Of a stretch of DNA of 64,000 nucleotides, positions 14,888 to 23,819 are shown piece after piece. A program made the translations under genes and the position numbers. The notes under the pieces are model-generated. The model was not told the origin of the DNA. It saw only the letters and a list, made by a program, of their open reading frames with translations, and searched no databases. The DNA is taken from NCBI GenBank assembly GCA_964496695.1, contig CAZCBE010000002.1, forward strand, positions 129,071-193,070, written 5' to 3'. The number at the start of each line of letters is the position of its first letter. Within the stretch, counting starts at the first letter, position 1. The DNA comes from SXTU01 sp964496695 (lineage in GTDB: Bacteria; Verrucomicrobiota; Verrucomicrobiia; Limisphaerales; SXTU01).

Positions 14888-16590
14888 CGTGCAAAGGCGT
14901 CGAGGTTGTTCATGTCCATGCGCTTGAGCGCGCCGTGCGGGCAGGAGCGCTCACAGGCCGGGCCGCCGAGCTGGTCGGAGCAGAGATCACACTTCGTCGC
15001 CTTGACGATGGGGCGCATGTCCTTGTCCACCATGAAGGCCCCGTCTTCCTCGCGGATCTCCACCATGCGGATGGCCTCGTAGGGGCAGTTGTTGGAGCAG
15101 ATGCTGCACCCGATGCAGGTGGCCTGGTTGACAATGACCTCGCCGCCGACCTGGCCACGGTGGATCGCCCCGGTCGGGCAGCCGATGAGGCACACCGGGT
15201 CGGCGCAGTGCATGCAGGAGTTGGCCACCATGATGCGTCCGCTCGTGTGGCCGTGGCGGAGGAAGCGCGGATTGTTCTCGTTCGTGGAGGCGCAAGCCCG
15301 CACGCAGTCGTCGCAGCGCGTGCAGCGCTCCAGATCAATCACCATGGTGGATGACCCGTTGAAGAAGCGGTTCTCCGTGAGAAATTCCATCAGCTCCGGG
15401 CCGATCTTCGCGCCCGCGTCCAGCTTGCGCCCCGTGCTGGACTGCGCGGTGCCCGCCAGTTCCTCCGGCGTGAAGGCCTCGGGCAACTGCTCCGGCGGCA
15501 CCGTGGGCAGGACCACTTCCTCCATCACCGCCGTCGGCACCACGATGACGTGGGTGTAGCCGATGACCCGCAGAGATTGCTGGAAGGGGACCGATTCCTT
15601 GTGTGCCCAGTTGTGGGCGATCTCGCGCAGGCCGAACTCGCAGCCCGCGCCGAGGTAGTTCAACGTGCGGTGGCCATGGCCGAACTTCTGGCTGAGCCGC
15701 GCAAATCCCGAACGGATGAGCACGACGCCGTTCGGGTAGTCGCCTTCCTGCGCGATGATGGTCTCCCGTTCCGTGGAGCCTTCCTTCGCGAGGCGCTTGT
15801 AGTCGCCGGACCAGTCGTAGTCTCCGTAGGTGCCGAACTGCGTCTGTTCGATGACCCGCTTGAGCTGCTCGTCGGTCAGCCGCTTGAATATCGGGATCTC
15901 GCGCAGGTGCGTCGCCAGCGTGCGCTCCCGGTAGATGCGGTCAATGTGATGCCGCAGGTGGTCGTCGAACCGCAGCAGGTCACGCAGCCCCTGCCAGCGG
16001 ATTTCCAGCAGCTCGGTCTGGTCGCCCACGGCAAAGATGGTCGCGGTGCGCGTCGAGCGGCTGAGGGCGGCGATCTCCCCGAAGAAATCCCCCGGCGACA
16101 TTGTGGCGGTCTTGTGCTCATCCAGGATGCGCGGCACATCCTGGAGGAACACGCCGCGTTGCTTGGCGCTCACCTTGACGCTGGAATCCTGCTCCAGCTC
16201 CTCCGGGGTGCGCACTTCGGGGTCGCGCGGGTTGGTCCAGAGCTGGGCGACAATTTGGAAGAGGGATTTGGACCTGGATTTCCGGCGTCCCAGCATGGCG
16301 GCGGGCAGGCCGGGGTTCAGCACCACGCGCGCGTTGCCGGACAGGACGAGAAAGGCCGACGACCCATAGTCGCCCGCGCGCACGATGATTTCTCCGTTCT
16401 TGAAGCGACGGATGCGGGCGTCGTTCTTGAGGATGCCCCGCAATGGGGTGCGCTTGGAGAATTTGTTCACGTCCATCTCGCTGAACGGACGGATCTCCAT
16501 GAGCCGGTTCACGTCCGGCTCGGACATGTCCGGATCGAATGAGCTGTCCCAGCGCTCGGGCTTGTCGATGACGAAGTGAACGGTGTCCAT
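14872..16590 (-). CDS. cNMP-binding (CRP-type) domain fused to a four-cluster [4Fe-4S] ferredoxin
   Basis: This is a 572-residue fusion. Residues about 30-215 form a cyclic-nucleotide-binding domain with an intact phosphate-binding cassette (FFGEIAALSRSTRTAT, residues 169-184) and an unusual insert at about 95-160. Residues 230-355 are a second, degenerate copy. Residues 423-552 hold sixteen Cys in four clusters: CTRCDDCVRAC, CMHCADPVCLIGCP, CIGCSICSNNCP and CDLCSDQLGGPACERSCP, the pattern of DmsB/HybA-type electron-transfer subunits. There is no signal peptide and no DNA-binding helix-turn-helix, so it looks like a ligand-gated electron carrier and not a transcription factor. It starts 5 bases after the reductase stop. 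ATG 16590 is the first Met in frame with domain sequence. Confidence 0.86.
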   Translation of the reverse strand: MDTVHFVIDKPERWDSSFDPDMSEPDVNRLMEIRPFSEMDVNKFSKRTPLRGILKNDARIRRFKNGEIIVRAGDYGSSAFLVLSGNARVVLNPGLPAAMLGRRKSRSKSLFQIVAQLWTNPRDPEVRTPEELEQDSSVKVSAKQRGVFLQDVPRILDEHKTATMSPGDFFGEIAALSRSTRTATIFAVGDQTELLEIRWQGLRDLLRFDDHLRHHIDRIYRERTLATHLREIPIFKRLTDEQLKRVIEQTQFGTYGDYDWSGDYKRLAKEGSTERETIIAQEGDYPNGVVLIRSGFARLSQKFGHGHRTLNYLGAGCEFGLREIAHNWAHKESVPFQQSLRVIGYTHVIVVPTAVMEEVVLPTVPPEQLPEAFTPEELAGTAQSSTGRKLDAGAKIGPELMEFLTENRFFNGSSTMVIDLERCTRCDDCVRACASTNENNPRFLRHGHTSGRIMVANSCMHCADPVCLIGCPTGAIHRGQVGGEVIVNQATCIGCSICSNNCPYEAIRMVEIREEDGAFMVDKDMRPIVKATKCDLCSDQLGGPACERSCPHGALKRMDMNNLDAFARWLQR

Positions 16591-16595
16591 GCGCG

Positions 16596-17897
16596 TCAGG
16601 CGTCGAGGACGAGATCGCCCTTCGGGCGGCAGATGCAGGTGAGACAGGAGCCGCCCTCGGGGGCCGCGTCCGGGGGCTTCACATAATCCACCCCGCCCGA
16701 CTTGATGGCCACCGAGCAAACGCCGCAACTGCCGGCCCGGCAGCCGGACTCGATGCGCAGGCCGTTGTCCAGTGCGAAGTCGAGCAGGTTGGCCTGGGCC
16801 GGATTCCACTCCAGCTCCTTGCCGGACTTGGCGAAGATGATCTTGCAGGCGGGGCCGGCGGCGACGGCCGTGGCGGCGGCGGGCGCGGCCTTTTTCTTGA
16901 CCGTGGCCGGGCCAAACGCCTCGTAGTGGATGTCCTTCTCCGGCACGCCCCACGCTTCGAGGCCGTCGTTGAGCGTCTTCATGAACGCGCCGTTGCCGCA
17001 CATGAAGAACTCGTAATTGTTCGACGGCAGCATTTCCTTGAGCAGCTCGACGGTGACGCGGCCCTCGTGGTGATAGTCCTCGCCTTTCGCATCCGCCTTG
17101 CCCGGCCGGCTGTAGCAGATCACCACGCGGACGTTGTCATGCCCCTTCAACTTGGAGAGATCCTCGCGCAGCATGTGTTCGCCTGAGCTGCGGCAGCCGA
17201 AGAAAAGCCACACTTCGCGGCGCGCGCCGCTTTCCGCCACGGCCTTGGCCATGCTCAGCATCGGCGTCAGGCCCACGCCGCCCGCGAGCAGGCAGATGGG
17301 CGTGCTCTTCGTCATGTCCAGATAGAAGTGCCCGGACGGAGCCTTCACGTTGAGGATGTCGCCTTCCTTGACGTGGTCACTGAAGAAACCGGAGGCGACA
17401 CCGTGGGGCAGGCCGGGCTTGTCCGGCGGCGCCTTCTCGCGTTTGATGGTCACCCGGTAAAAATCCGCCCGCGTCGGGCTGTCGGAGAGCGAATAACAGC
17501 GCACGACCGGCTTGTCGCGGCCCGGGATGTCGAGGCTGAAGGTCAGATACTGGCCGGGTTTGTAGGGCGGCAGTGGCTTGCGGTCATGCGGGACCAGGTA
17601 GAAGGAGCACACGTCCTCGCACTCGTCGGATTTTTGGGCGACCTTGAACTTGCGGTAGCCGTTCCAGCCTTGGACCACTTCCTGCGCTTCCTTGAAGCGA
17701 TACTTCGCCGCCATCACCAGCGTCTCCAGCCGCTCCCGGTCCAGCCGGCGCTGCCGCCGCTCGTGCGCCAGCCGGGCGGCTGCGGAGTAGGCCATCAGCA
17801 CCAGTTGGACCGCCAGCACCGCCAGCAGGAAATATCCCAAAGCCAGTCCCGCGTTGCCTCCGAGCGCCGATTGGATGTGCTCGATGATGCGTTGCAT
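16596..17897 (-). CDS. Membrane-anchored NAD(P)H reductase: FNR-type FAD/NAD domains plus C-terminal [2Fe-2S] ferredoxin
   Basis: The 433-residue protein has an N-terminal membrane helix (ALGYFLLAVLAVQLVLMAYS) and a basic linker. The FAD domain has the motif RCYSLSDSP, the NAD(P) domain has LLAGGVGLTPMLSMAK and FFMCGNGAFMK, and the plant-type 2Fe-2S domain is CRAGSCGVC with a distant CLTC. It would oxidise NAD(P)H and deliver electrons to the Fe-S protein encoded 5 bases downstream. I chose ATG 17897; the longer frame to 18053 adds a basic, non-family stretch across the divergent promoter region. It is the first gene of the redox operon. Confidence 0.87.
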   Translation of the reverse strand: MQRIIEHIQSALGGNAGLALGYFLLAVLAVQLVLMAYSAAARLAHERRQRRLDRERLETLVMAAKYRFKEAQEVVQGWNGYRKFKVAQKSDECEDVCSFYLVPHDRKPLPPYKPGQYLTFSLDIPGRDKPVVRCYSLSDSPTRADFYRVTIKREKAPPDKPGLPHGVASGFFSDHVKEGDILNVKAPSGHFYLDMTKSTPICLLAGGVGLTPMLSMAKAVAESGARREVWLFFGCRSSGEHMLREDLSKLKGHDNVRVVICYSRPGKADAKGEDYHHEGRVTVELLKEMLPSNNYEFFMCGNGAFMKTLNDGLEAWGVPEKDIHYEAFGPATVKKKAAPAAATAVAAGPACKIIFAKSGKELEWNPAQANLLDFALDNGLRIESGCRAGSCGVCSVAIKSGGVDYVKPPDAAPEGGSCLTCICRPKGDLVLDA

Positions 17898-18056
17898 GTC
17901 GGTGAGTCCGGCGGCCCGCGGACGGCCGCGGGGTTGGACTGACGCGGCTATTGTTCGCTTCCTGCGCCCCTTGCCAAGATTTTTTCTGTTAAGGCGCTTT
18001 ACAAATCCGCGCTTGCATTCATTTTCGCCCGAACGCGAGACTTCGCCCGCCAATCA

Positions 18057-19193
18057 ATGAGCCACGCCGCCTCGGGAATCAGACGCCTCCTGCCGCGCCC
18101 TGCGCAAGGGGCTCTGCTCCTCGCCTGGTGTTCCCTCGTGTCCCTCTCCGCTGCGGATGCGCCGGCGCGCTTCACCGGGTCCCCGACCTGCGCCACCGCC
18201 ATGTGCCACGGCGGGGCGGGTGAACTCCGGCACCAGACCAGCATCTGGCAGAAGCAGGACATCCACTCGCGCACCTACAACACGCTCGTCAACGCCCGTT
18301 CCGCGCAGATCGCCGCCGCGCTCAAGCTCCCGGATGCCGCCGCCAGCTCCCGCTGCACGACCTGCCACGCGCCCTTTCACGACGTTCCGAAGACGGCCTT
18401 CCTCAACGACATCACCAAGGCCGCCGAGGGCGTCTCCTGCGAAAGCTGCCACGGTCCCGCCGAGCCGTGGATACGCGCCCACACCCGGCCCGACTTCAGC
18501 CACCGCGACCGCGTGCTCTTGGGCCTGCGCGAGCTGAACCACCTCTACGTCCGGGCGAACAGTTGCGTGGCCTGCCATCAGGCCGTGGACCCCGCGCTGC
18601 TGGCCGCCGGCCATCCGGAACTTCTTTTCGAGCTGGACGGCCAGGCCGTGGCCCAGCCGAAGCACTGGCGCGAAAAGGGCGACTGGCACGGCCCGAAGGC
18701 CTGGCTCGTCGGCCAGGCGGTCGCCCTGCGCGAGATGAGCGCGCAGCTCAACCGCGAGAAGTCTCCCGGCGAGCGGCTCACCGCTCCGTGGGCCGGCACG
18801 CTCTGGCTCCTGCAAACGCTCGACGGCCTCGACTCCACCCTGCCGGCGCTCAAGTCTGCCGCGACTCCCGCCTTGGCCCAGTCCGCCGCCGACACCCTCG
18901 CCCGCCGGGCGGCTGAACTGGAGTGGAGTCATCAGCTCACCCGTCAGGCCCTCCAGCGGCTGGCCCGCACCCACGCCGAGTTTGCCGATGCCAAGATCCC
19001 CGGCCTCCAGCAGGCCCGCCGCGCCGAGCGTCTGGTCCTCGCCCTGGACCGGCTCACCGCCCCGCTCGACAAGGCCACGCTCACAAAGCTCGAACCCGGC
19101 TTGAAGGAACTCTTCGCCCTCGCGCAATCCGTGCCGGACTTCGCCCCGGACAAGTTTGCGAAGTCCTTGGAAGCCTTCGCCAAGCTGCTCTGA
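18057..19193 (+). CDS. Secreted tetrahaem cytochrome c, c554-like
   Basis: The 378-residue protein has a signal peptide (LLAWCSLVSLSAADA) and four haem sites in the first half: an unusual CX4CH (CATAMCHGG, residues 45-51), then CTTCH at about 100, CESCHGP at about 128 and CVACH at about 170. The arrangement recalls the cytochrome c554 family. The second half is Ala/Leu-rich helix without haem motifs. It is transcribed divergently from the redox operon, with 159 bases between the two start codons, and probably shares its control region. A role as a soluble partner of the decahaem cytochrome is inference. Confidence 0.82.
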   Translation: MSHAASGIRRLLPRPAQGALLLAWCSLVSLSAADAPARFTGSPTCATAMCHGGAGELRHQTSIWQKQDIHSRTYNTLVNARSAQIAAALKLPDAAASSRCTTCHAPFHDVPKTAFLNDITKAAEGVSCESCHGPAEPWIRAHTRPDFSHRDRVLLGLRELNHLYVRANSCVACHQAVDPALLAAGHPELLFELDGQAVAQPKHWREKGDWHGPKAWLVGQAVALREMSAQLNREKSPGERLTAPWAGTLWLLQTLDGLDSTLPALKSAATPALAQSAADTLARRAAELEWSHQLTRQALQRLARTHAEFADAKIPGLQQARRAERLVLALDRLTAPLDKATLTKLEPGLKELFALAQSVPDFAPDKFAKSLEAFAKLL

Positions 19194-19237
19194 ACCGCGC
19201 ACGGAGTCCCGGCTTCAGCGTGAGAGCGAAAGGGAAA

Positions 19238-19321
19238 AGCAGGATTAGGATCAGGATCACGAGCAGGAGGAGTAGCGATTCAGGCCATCCTGCTCGTAAT
19301 CCTGATCCTGATCTTAATCCT
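19238..19321. repeat. Inverted repeat with 6-bp iterated arms (GGATCA type)
   Basis: The left arm is AGCAGGATTAGGATCAGGAT followed by CACGAGCAGG; the right arm (19288-19320) is its near inverse with units CCTGAT/CTTAAT. The arms have a 6-bp period. Related copies are at 28691-28762 and, as a single arm, at 49418-49457. This is the main content of the 347-base gap 19194-19540. A class 3 left arm is also present near 19204. Confidence 0.85.
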
Positions 19322-19540
19322 CCGCTGCGTTTTCCCCCGACTCGGGCTATCCGCTTGACCCACCTCCCTCCGCTTGCGACAACCAGCGGCATGAAGCCGA
19401 GTCCTTTCGTCCGTGCCGCCGTGCCTGCCGGCTTCCGTCCGGCCTGTAAAATTTCTCATATCAAATGCGCAAGTTCTCATGCCGCCCGCTGAAGTCCCGC
19501 GCCTAGGCTCCCGTCTGCTCACCCAATCAAACCTAACTGC

Positions 19541-22500
19541 ATGAAGTCCCGTCTCCCCGGTTCCATCTGGTGCGCGTTGCTCGCGCTTGCCGCCACTGCC
19601 ACCGCCGCCGATCTCACGCTGCACTCATTCAAGAAGCAGCAGCTCGACAAGCACTATTGGTCCGAGGGTGCGATGCTCGGGGACTTGAATAAGGACGGGA
19701 AGCCCGACGCCATCTCCGGCCCTTACTGGTGGGAAGGGCCGGACTTCAAGAAACGCCATGAGATCTACCCGGCCACCCGCACCACCAAGACCAAGAAGGA
19801 CGGCGCGGACGTGGAGTTTCCCGGTTTCGAGGGTGTGCTGGGCAGCAAGAACTCCTACTCCACGGACAACTTCTTCGCGTTTGTTTACGACTTCGACGGT
19901 GATGGCTGGAATGACGTGCTCACCTATGGCCTGCCTGGCACGCCGGCCTTCCTCTACCTGAACCCGCAGGGCAAGGAGCAGCACTGGGCCCGGCACCAGG
20001 TCTTCGACGAGGTGGACAACGAGTCGCCCACCTTTGCGGACCTCGACGGCGACGGAAAGCCGGAGATCATCTGCAACTACAAGGGCAACTTCGGCTACGC
20101 CAAGCCCGACTGGAAGAACGTCACGGCCAAGTGGCCCTTCACGCCCGTCAGCGAAAAGGGCAACTGGGGCAAGTTCACCCACGGCCTCGGCGTTGGCGAT
20201 GTGAATGGTGATGGACGCATGGACCTCCTGTGCAAAGACGGGTGGTTCGAGCAGCCGGCCAAGGGAACCTCGGGACCGTGGAAGCACCACAAGACATTCT
20301 TCGCCCCGAGCAGCTCGCAGATGTTCGCCTACGATGTGAACGGCGACGGCTTGAACGACATTGTCACCGCGCTCGCATCGCACGGCTACGGCCTCGCGTG
20401 GTATGAGCAGCTCAAGGAGCGCGATGCCGCCGGCAGCCCGCAGTTCAAGGCCCACGTCTTCATGAACAAGGAGGCCCGCGAGAACCGCTTTGGCGTCGCC
20501 TTTTCCCAGCTCCACGCGGTCGAGCTGGTGGACATGGATGGCGACGGGCTGAAGGATCTCGTCACCGGCAAGTGCTTCTGGGCGCACGGTCCCGGGGCCG
20601 ACCCCGGCGGCAGCGACCCGGCGGTGCTCTACTGGTTCAAGCTCGTCCGCAACGCCGACAAGTCCGTGGACTGGGTGCCGCAGCTTGTGGACAACGACTC
20701 CGGCGTGGGCCGCCAGATCGGCATCGCAGACGTGAACGGCGATGGCCGCCCGGACTTCGTCATCGGCAACAAGAAGGGCACGTTCGTCTTCCTCAACGAA
20801 GCGAAGAAAGTGACGAAAGAGGAATGGGACAAGGCCCAGCCGAAGGTGCAGTTTGCCGATGCCGGCAAGAACGCGGTGGCTCCTGCCGCCGTCGTCACGC
20901 GCACCGGAGCGGTGCCGCCCGCGAACGCCAAGCCCACTGCGCCGCTCCCTGGCGGCGTGCTGCCCGTCGGAGCCGACGGCAAGCCGCTCAACACGGACTT
21001 CGAGACGGGCGATCTCAAAGACTGGACAGCGACGGGCGACATCGCAAAGGGCCAGCCGACCAAAGGCCCGATCAACCAGAACCGCAAGTTTGGCGAAGGC
21101 AAGGTGGCCAATCACATCGGCGACTTCTGGTTCGGCGGCTACGAGAAGTTCGGGGACACGCCCAAGGGCACGCTCGCCAGCGCGCCGTTCAAGGTCACGC
21201 AGCCGTGGGCCGCGTTTCTCCTCGGCGGCGGCAACCTGGCGGAGACGCGCGTTGAACTGGTGGCCAAGGAGGGCGGCAAGGTCTTCTTCACCGCGCGCGG
21301 CCAGAACTCGGAGACGATGGTGCCCGTGGTCGTGGATTTGGCCGCGCAGAAGGACAAGGAGATTTTCATCCGCATCGTGGACGATCACACGGGCGGCTGG
21401 GGCCATGTGAACTTCGACGATTTCAAGCTCTACAAGGACAAGCCCGCGTTCGCCGCCGTGGCTGCATCCGCCCCCGGTGCCAAAGCCAACCCGCTTCCGC
21501 AGGACGACGTGAAGTTCGCCGGCCTGACGCCCGAGGAAGCCGTGAAGGCGATGACCTTGCCGCCCGGCTTCAAGGTCACGGTCTTCGCCGCCGAGCCGGA
21601 CGTGAAGCAGCCCATCGCCTTCTGCATTGATGACCGCGGGCGGCTCTGGGTGATTGAGAACTACACCTACCCGCAACGCGCGCCCGAGGGCATGGGCACG
21701 GACCGCATCCTCGTCTTCGAGGACACCAACGGCGACGGGAAGTTCGACAAACGCACGGTCTTCATGGAAGGGCTGAACATGGCCAGCGGCATCGAGTGGG
21801 GCTTCGGCGGCATCTATGTCGGTGCGGTGCCGTGGCTGCTGCACATCCCGGTGAAGGAGACGGACGCCGGCCCGCAGCCCGCCGGGGCGCCGGTGAAGCT
21901 GCTGGAAGGCTTCGCGTGGCAGGACACGCACGAGATGCTCAACACCTTCACCTGGGGGCCGGACGGCTGGCTCTACGGCTGCCACGGCGTGTTCACCCAC
22001 TCTCATGTAAAGGTCGCCGGTGCGCCGGACACCGAGCGGCAGTTCATCAACGCGGGCGTGTGGCGCTATCATCCCACGAAGAAGCGCTTCGAGGTCTTTG
22101 CCGAGGGCACGAGCAATCCGTGGGGCATTGACTTCAACGAATACGGCCACTGCTTCATCGAGGCGTGCGTGATCCCGCACCTCTTCCACATGATCCAGGG
22201 CGGGCGCTATCAGCGGCAGGGCGGGCAGCACTACACGCCGAGCCTCGAAGAGGCGCGGCGCATCGTGCCGGACTATTTCACGCAGGACTTCGCCAAGCCC
22301 GGCAAGCAGCCGATCACGCCCTACATCTACGACGACCTCAAGACCATCGCCGACCACCGGCACTATCTAGGCGGCACCCCGCATGGCGGCAACGCGCGCT
22401 CCGACTCCGCCGGCGGCGGCCACGCGCACGCGGGCCTGATGTGCTACCTCGGTGGAAGCTGGCCCAAGGAGTATCACGGCAAGCTCATCATCGGGAACAT

Positions 22501-23365
22501 CCACGGGCAGCGCCTGAACGTGGACGTGCCAGAGCGCAAGGGCAGCGGCTACGTGGGCAAGCACGCACCTGACTTCATCAACTTCAACGACCGCTGGAGC
22601 CAGACGCTCAACCAGCAGATTGATCAGGACGGCAACGTCTTCATCATTGACTGGTATGACCGGCAGCAATGCCACACCGGCAACGCGGCAGCGCACGACC
22701 GGAGCAACGGGCGGATTTACAAGATCAGCTATGGGGAGAAGAAGGGGACGCAGGTGGATTTGGGGAAGCTAAAGGATGACGAGTTGGTAAACCTTCAGAC
22801 GAGTAGGAATGAATGGCAGGCGCGCCATGCCAGACGGCTTCTCCAAGAACATGCAATCAAGACGGATGACATGCAGGGTGCTTTGCTCATGCGACAGCGC
22901 GATGCTGCCGACGATGTTCAGACACTCAGGGCAATGTGGGGCATGCACGTAACCGGTGGAATCACAGAAAAGTTTGGATCGATTCTTCTTGGACAGGAAT
23001 CGCCTATCGTTCGCGCTTGGACCATCCAACTTCTTTGCGAGGACCACAAACCCGGCGAAGCCGCGTTGAAAGCGTTTGCTCGTCTCGCGAAGGAAGACCC
23101 TTCGCCAGTCGTTCGCCTCTACCTCGCCAGCGCGTGTCAACGCCTGACCGTGGCCGAGCGCACGCCCATCGTCGAAGCCCTCCTCGCCCACGCCGAGGAC
23201 GCCACCGACCACAACCTCCCGCTGATGTATTGGTATGCCACCGAGCCCATCGTCGCCGCCGACCCGGCCAAGGGCGCGCTGCTGCTGGCCAAGGCGAAGA
23301 TTCCGGTCATCCGCGAATACATCACCCGCCGCCTGACCGCCGGGAAGCCGGCGGGCGGACAGTAA
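19541..23365 (+). CDS. Large secreted FG-GAP / jelly-roll / PVC-type membrane-bound dehydrogenase protein
   Basis: The 1274-residue protein has a signal peptide (LALAATATAADL). Residues about 25-430 form an FG-GAP/VCBS propeller with Ca-binding-like repeats (DLNKDGKPD, DFDGDGWND, DVNGDGRMD, DMDGDGLKD). Residues 480-645 look like a beta-sandwich carbohydrate-binding module (NTDFETGDLKDWTATGD). From about 665 to 1060 comes the PVC-type dehydrogenase propeller (LPPGFKVTVFAAEPDVKQP, EDTNGDGKFDKRTVF). A HEAT-like C-terminus follows. The cytochrome c domain that often ends these proteins is absent. The segment 22750-23110 is clearly less GC-rich than the rest. A substrate cannot be assigned. Confidence 0.85.
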   Translation: MKSRLPGSIWCALLALAATATAADLTLHSFKKQQLDKHYWSEGAMLGDLNKDGKPDAISGPYWWEGPDFKKRHEIYPATRTTKTKKDGADVEFPGFEGVLGSKNSYSTDNFFAFVYDFDGDGWNDVLTYGLPGTPAFLYLNPQGKEQHWARHQVFDEVDNESPTFADLDGDGKPEIICNYKGNFGYAKPDWKNVTAKWPFTPVSEKGNWGKFTHGLGVGDVNGDGRMDLLCKDGWFEQPAKGTSGPWKHHKTFFAPSSSQMFAYDVNGDGLNDIVTALASHGYGLAWYEQLKERDAAGSPQFKAHVFMNKEARENRFGVAFSQLHAVELVDMDGDGLKDLVTGKCFWAHGPGADPGGSDPAVLYWFKLVRNADKSVDWVPQLVDNDSGVGRQIGIADVNGDGRPDFVIGNKKGTFVFLNEAKKVTKEEWDKAQPKVQFADAGKNAVAPAAVVTRTGAVPPANAKPTAPLPGGVLPVGADGKPLNTDFETGDLKDWTATGDIAKGQPTKGPINQNRKFGEGKVANHIGDFWFGGYEKFGDTPKGTLASAPFKVTQPWAAFLLGGGNLAETRVELVAKEGGKVFFTARGQNSETMVPVVVDLAAQKDKEIFIRIVDDHTGGWGHVNFDDFKLYKDKPAFAAVAASAPGAKANPLPQDDVKFAGLTPEEAVKAMTLPPGFKVTVFAAEPDVKQPIAFCIDDRGRLWVIENYTYPQRAPEGMGTDRILVFEDTNGDGKFDKRTVFMEGLNMASGIEWGFGGIYVGAVPWLLHIPVKETDAGPQPAGAPVKLLEGFAWQDTHEMLNTFTWGPDGWLYGCHGVFTHSHVKVAGAPDTERQFINAGVWRYHPTKKRFEVFAEGTSNPWGIDFNEYGHCFIEACVIPHLFHMIQGGRYQRQGGQHYTPSLEEARRIVPDYFTQDFAKPGKQPITPYIYDDLKTIADHRHYLGGTPHGGNARSDSAGGGHAHAGLMCYLGGSWPKEYHGKLIIGNIHGQRLNVDVPERKGSGYVGKHAPDFINFNDRWSQTLNQQIDQDGNVFIIDWYDRQQCHTGNAAAHDRSNGRIYKISYGEKKGTQVDLGKLKDDELVNLQTSRNEWQARHARRLLQEHAIKTDDMQGALLMRQRDAADDVQTLRAMWGMHVTGGITEKFGSILLGQESPIVRAWTIQLLCEDHKPGEAALKAFARLAKEDPSPVVRLYLASACQRLTVAERTPIVEALLAHAEDATDHNLPLMYWYATEPIVAADPAKGALLLAKAKIPVIREYITRRLTAGKPAGGQ

Positions 23366-23520
23366 GCAAGCCGTTGGAGCGCGGGCGTCCCGCCCGCTTT
23401 GCGCGCAATGCCACCGAACCGGTGTGACTCCTTTGTTCTGTGCGAACTCTCCGGTTCAGAGCCCCGCTTGCAGGCCGTGAGTCGTCCATCCAACCGTGCC
23501 GTCGTGCGCGGCGCGCCCCC

Positions 23521-23625
23521 GGAGCGCGGCCCTCTGGGCCGCAGCGGCTGGCAGCAGGGAACGACATAGGAATACCCGGAGCATTTTCAAAAAGGTTGCC
23601 GCTGCGGCCCGGAGGGCCGCGCTTC
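23521..23625. repeat. Paired hairpin element, class 2 (GGAG foot)
   Basis: GGAGC at 23521 with the hairpin GCGGCCC-TCT-GGGCCGC. The mirror arm ends GGGCCGCGCTTC, so its foot is CTTC instead of CTCC. It is very similar to 6249-6353. Together with the next element it fills most of the 454-base gap 23366-23819; the remainder (23366-23510) has no recognisable gene. Confidence 0.84.
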
Positions 23626-23633
23626 GGGGCAGG

Positions 23634-23728
23634 GCAAGCGAGGACGCTTTGCAGCACGGCAGGCCGGAGGTCGGCGCTACGTAGTCTCCGCGTCCCGCAG
23701 GCCGTATCGCCGGCGTCCCCGCCGGCTC
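23634..23728. repeat. Composite hairpin element, class 2b (CTAC and GTAG feet abutting)
   Basis: Minus-strand hairpins end at CTAC (23677-23680), directly followed by GTAG (23681-23684) and plus-strand hairpins, the last being GCCGGCGTCCCCGCCGGC. The overall structure is the same as at 24175-24267 and 43088-43179. Confidence 0.82.
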
Positions 23729-23819
23729 GGCTTCGGGGGCAGTGTCAAGATACGCCCGACCTTGCTCCGTTCGCCAACTCGCGGTTGCATTTCCGGCCCC
23801 GCTGGCGAAGGATGCCACC

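Noticed and set aside
18057..19193. Nitrification function from the c554-like cytochrome
   Set aside because: No hydroxylamine oxidoreductase or ammonia oxidation gene is present, and c554-like cytochromes occur in many non-nitrifiers.
19625..22363. Very long minus-strand ORF (912 codons) opposite the PVC dehydrogenase
   Set aside because: It is a GC-rich shadow frame; the plus strand carries clear domain motifs and the antisense protein has none.
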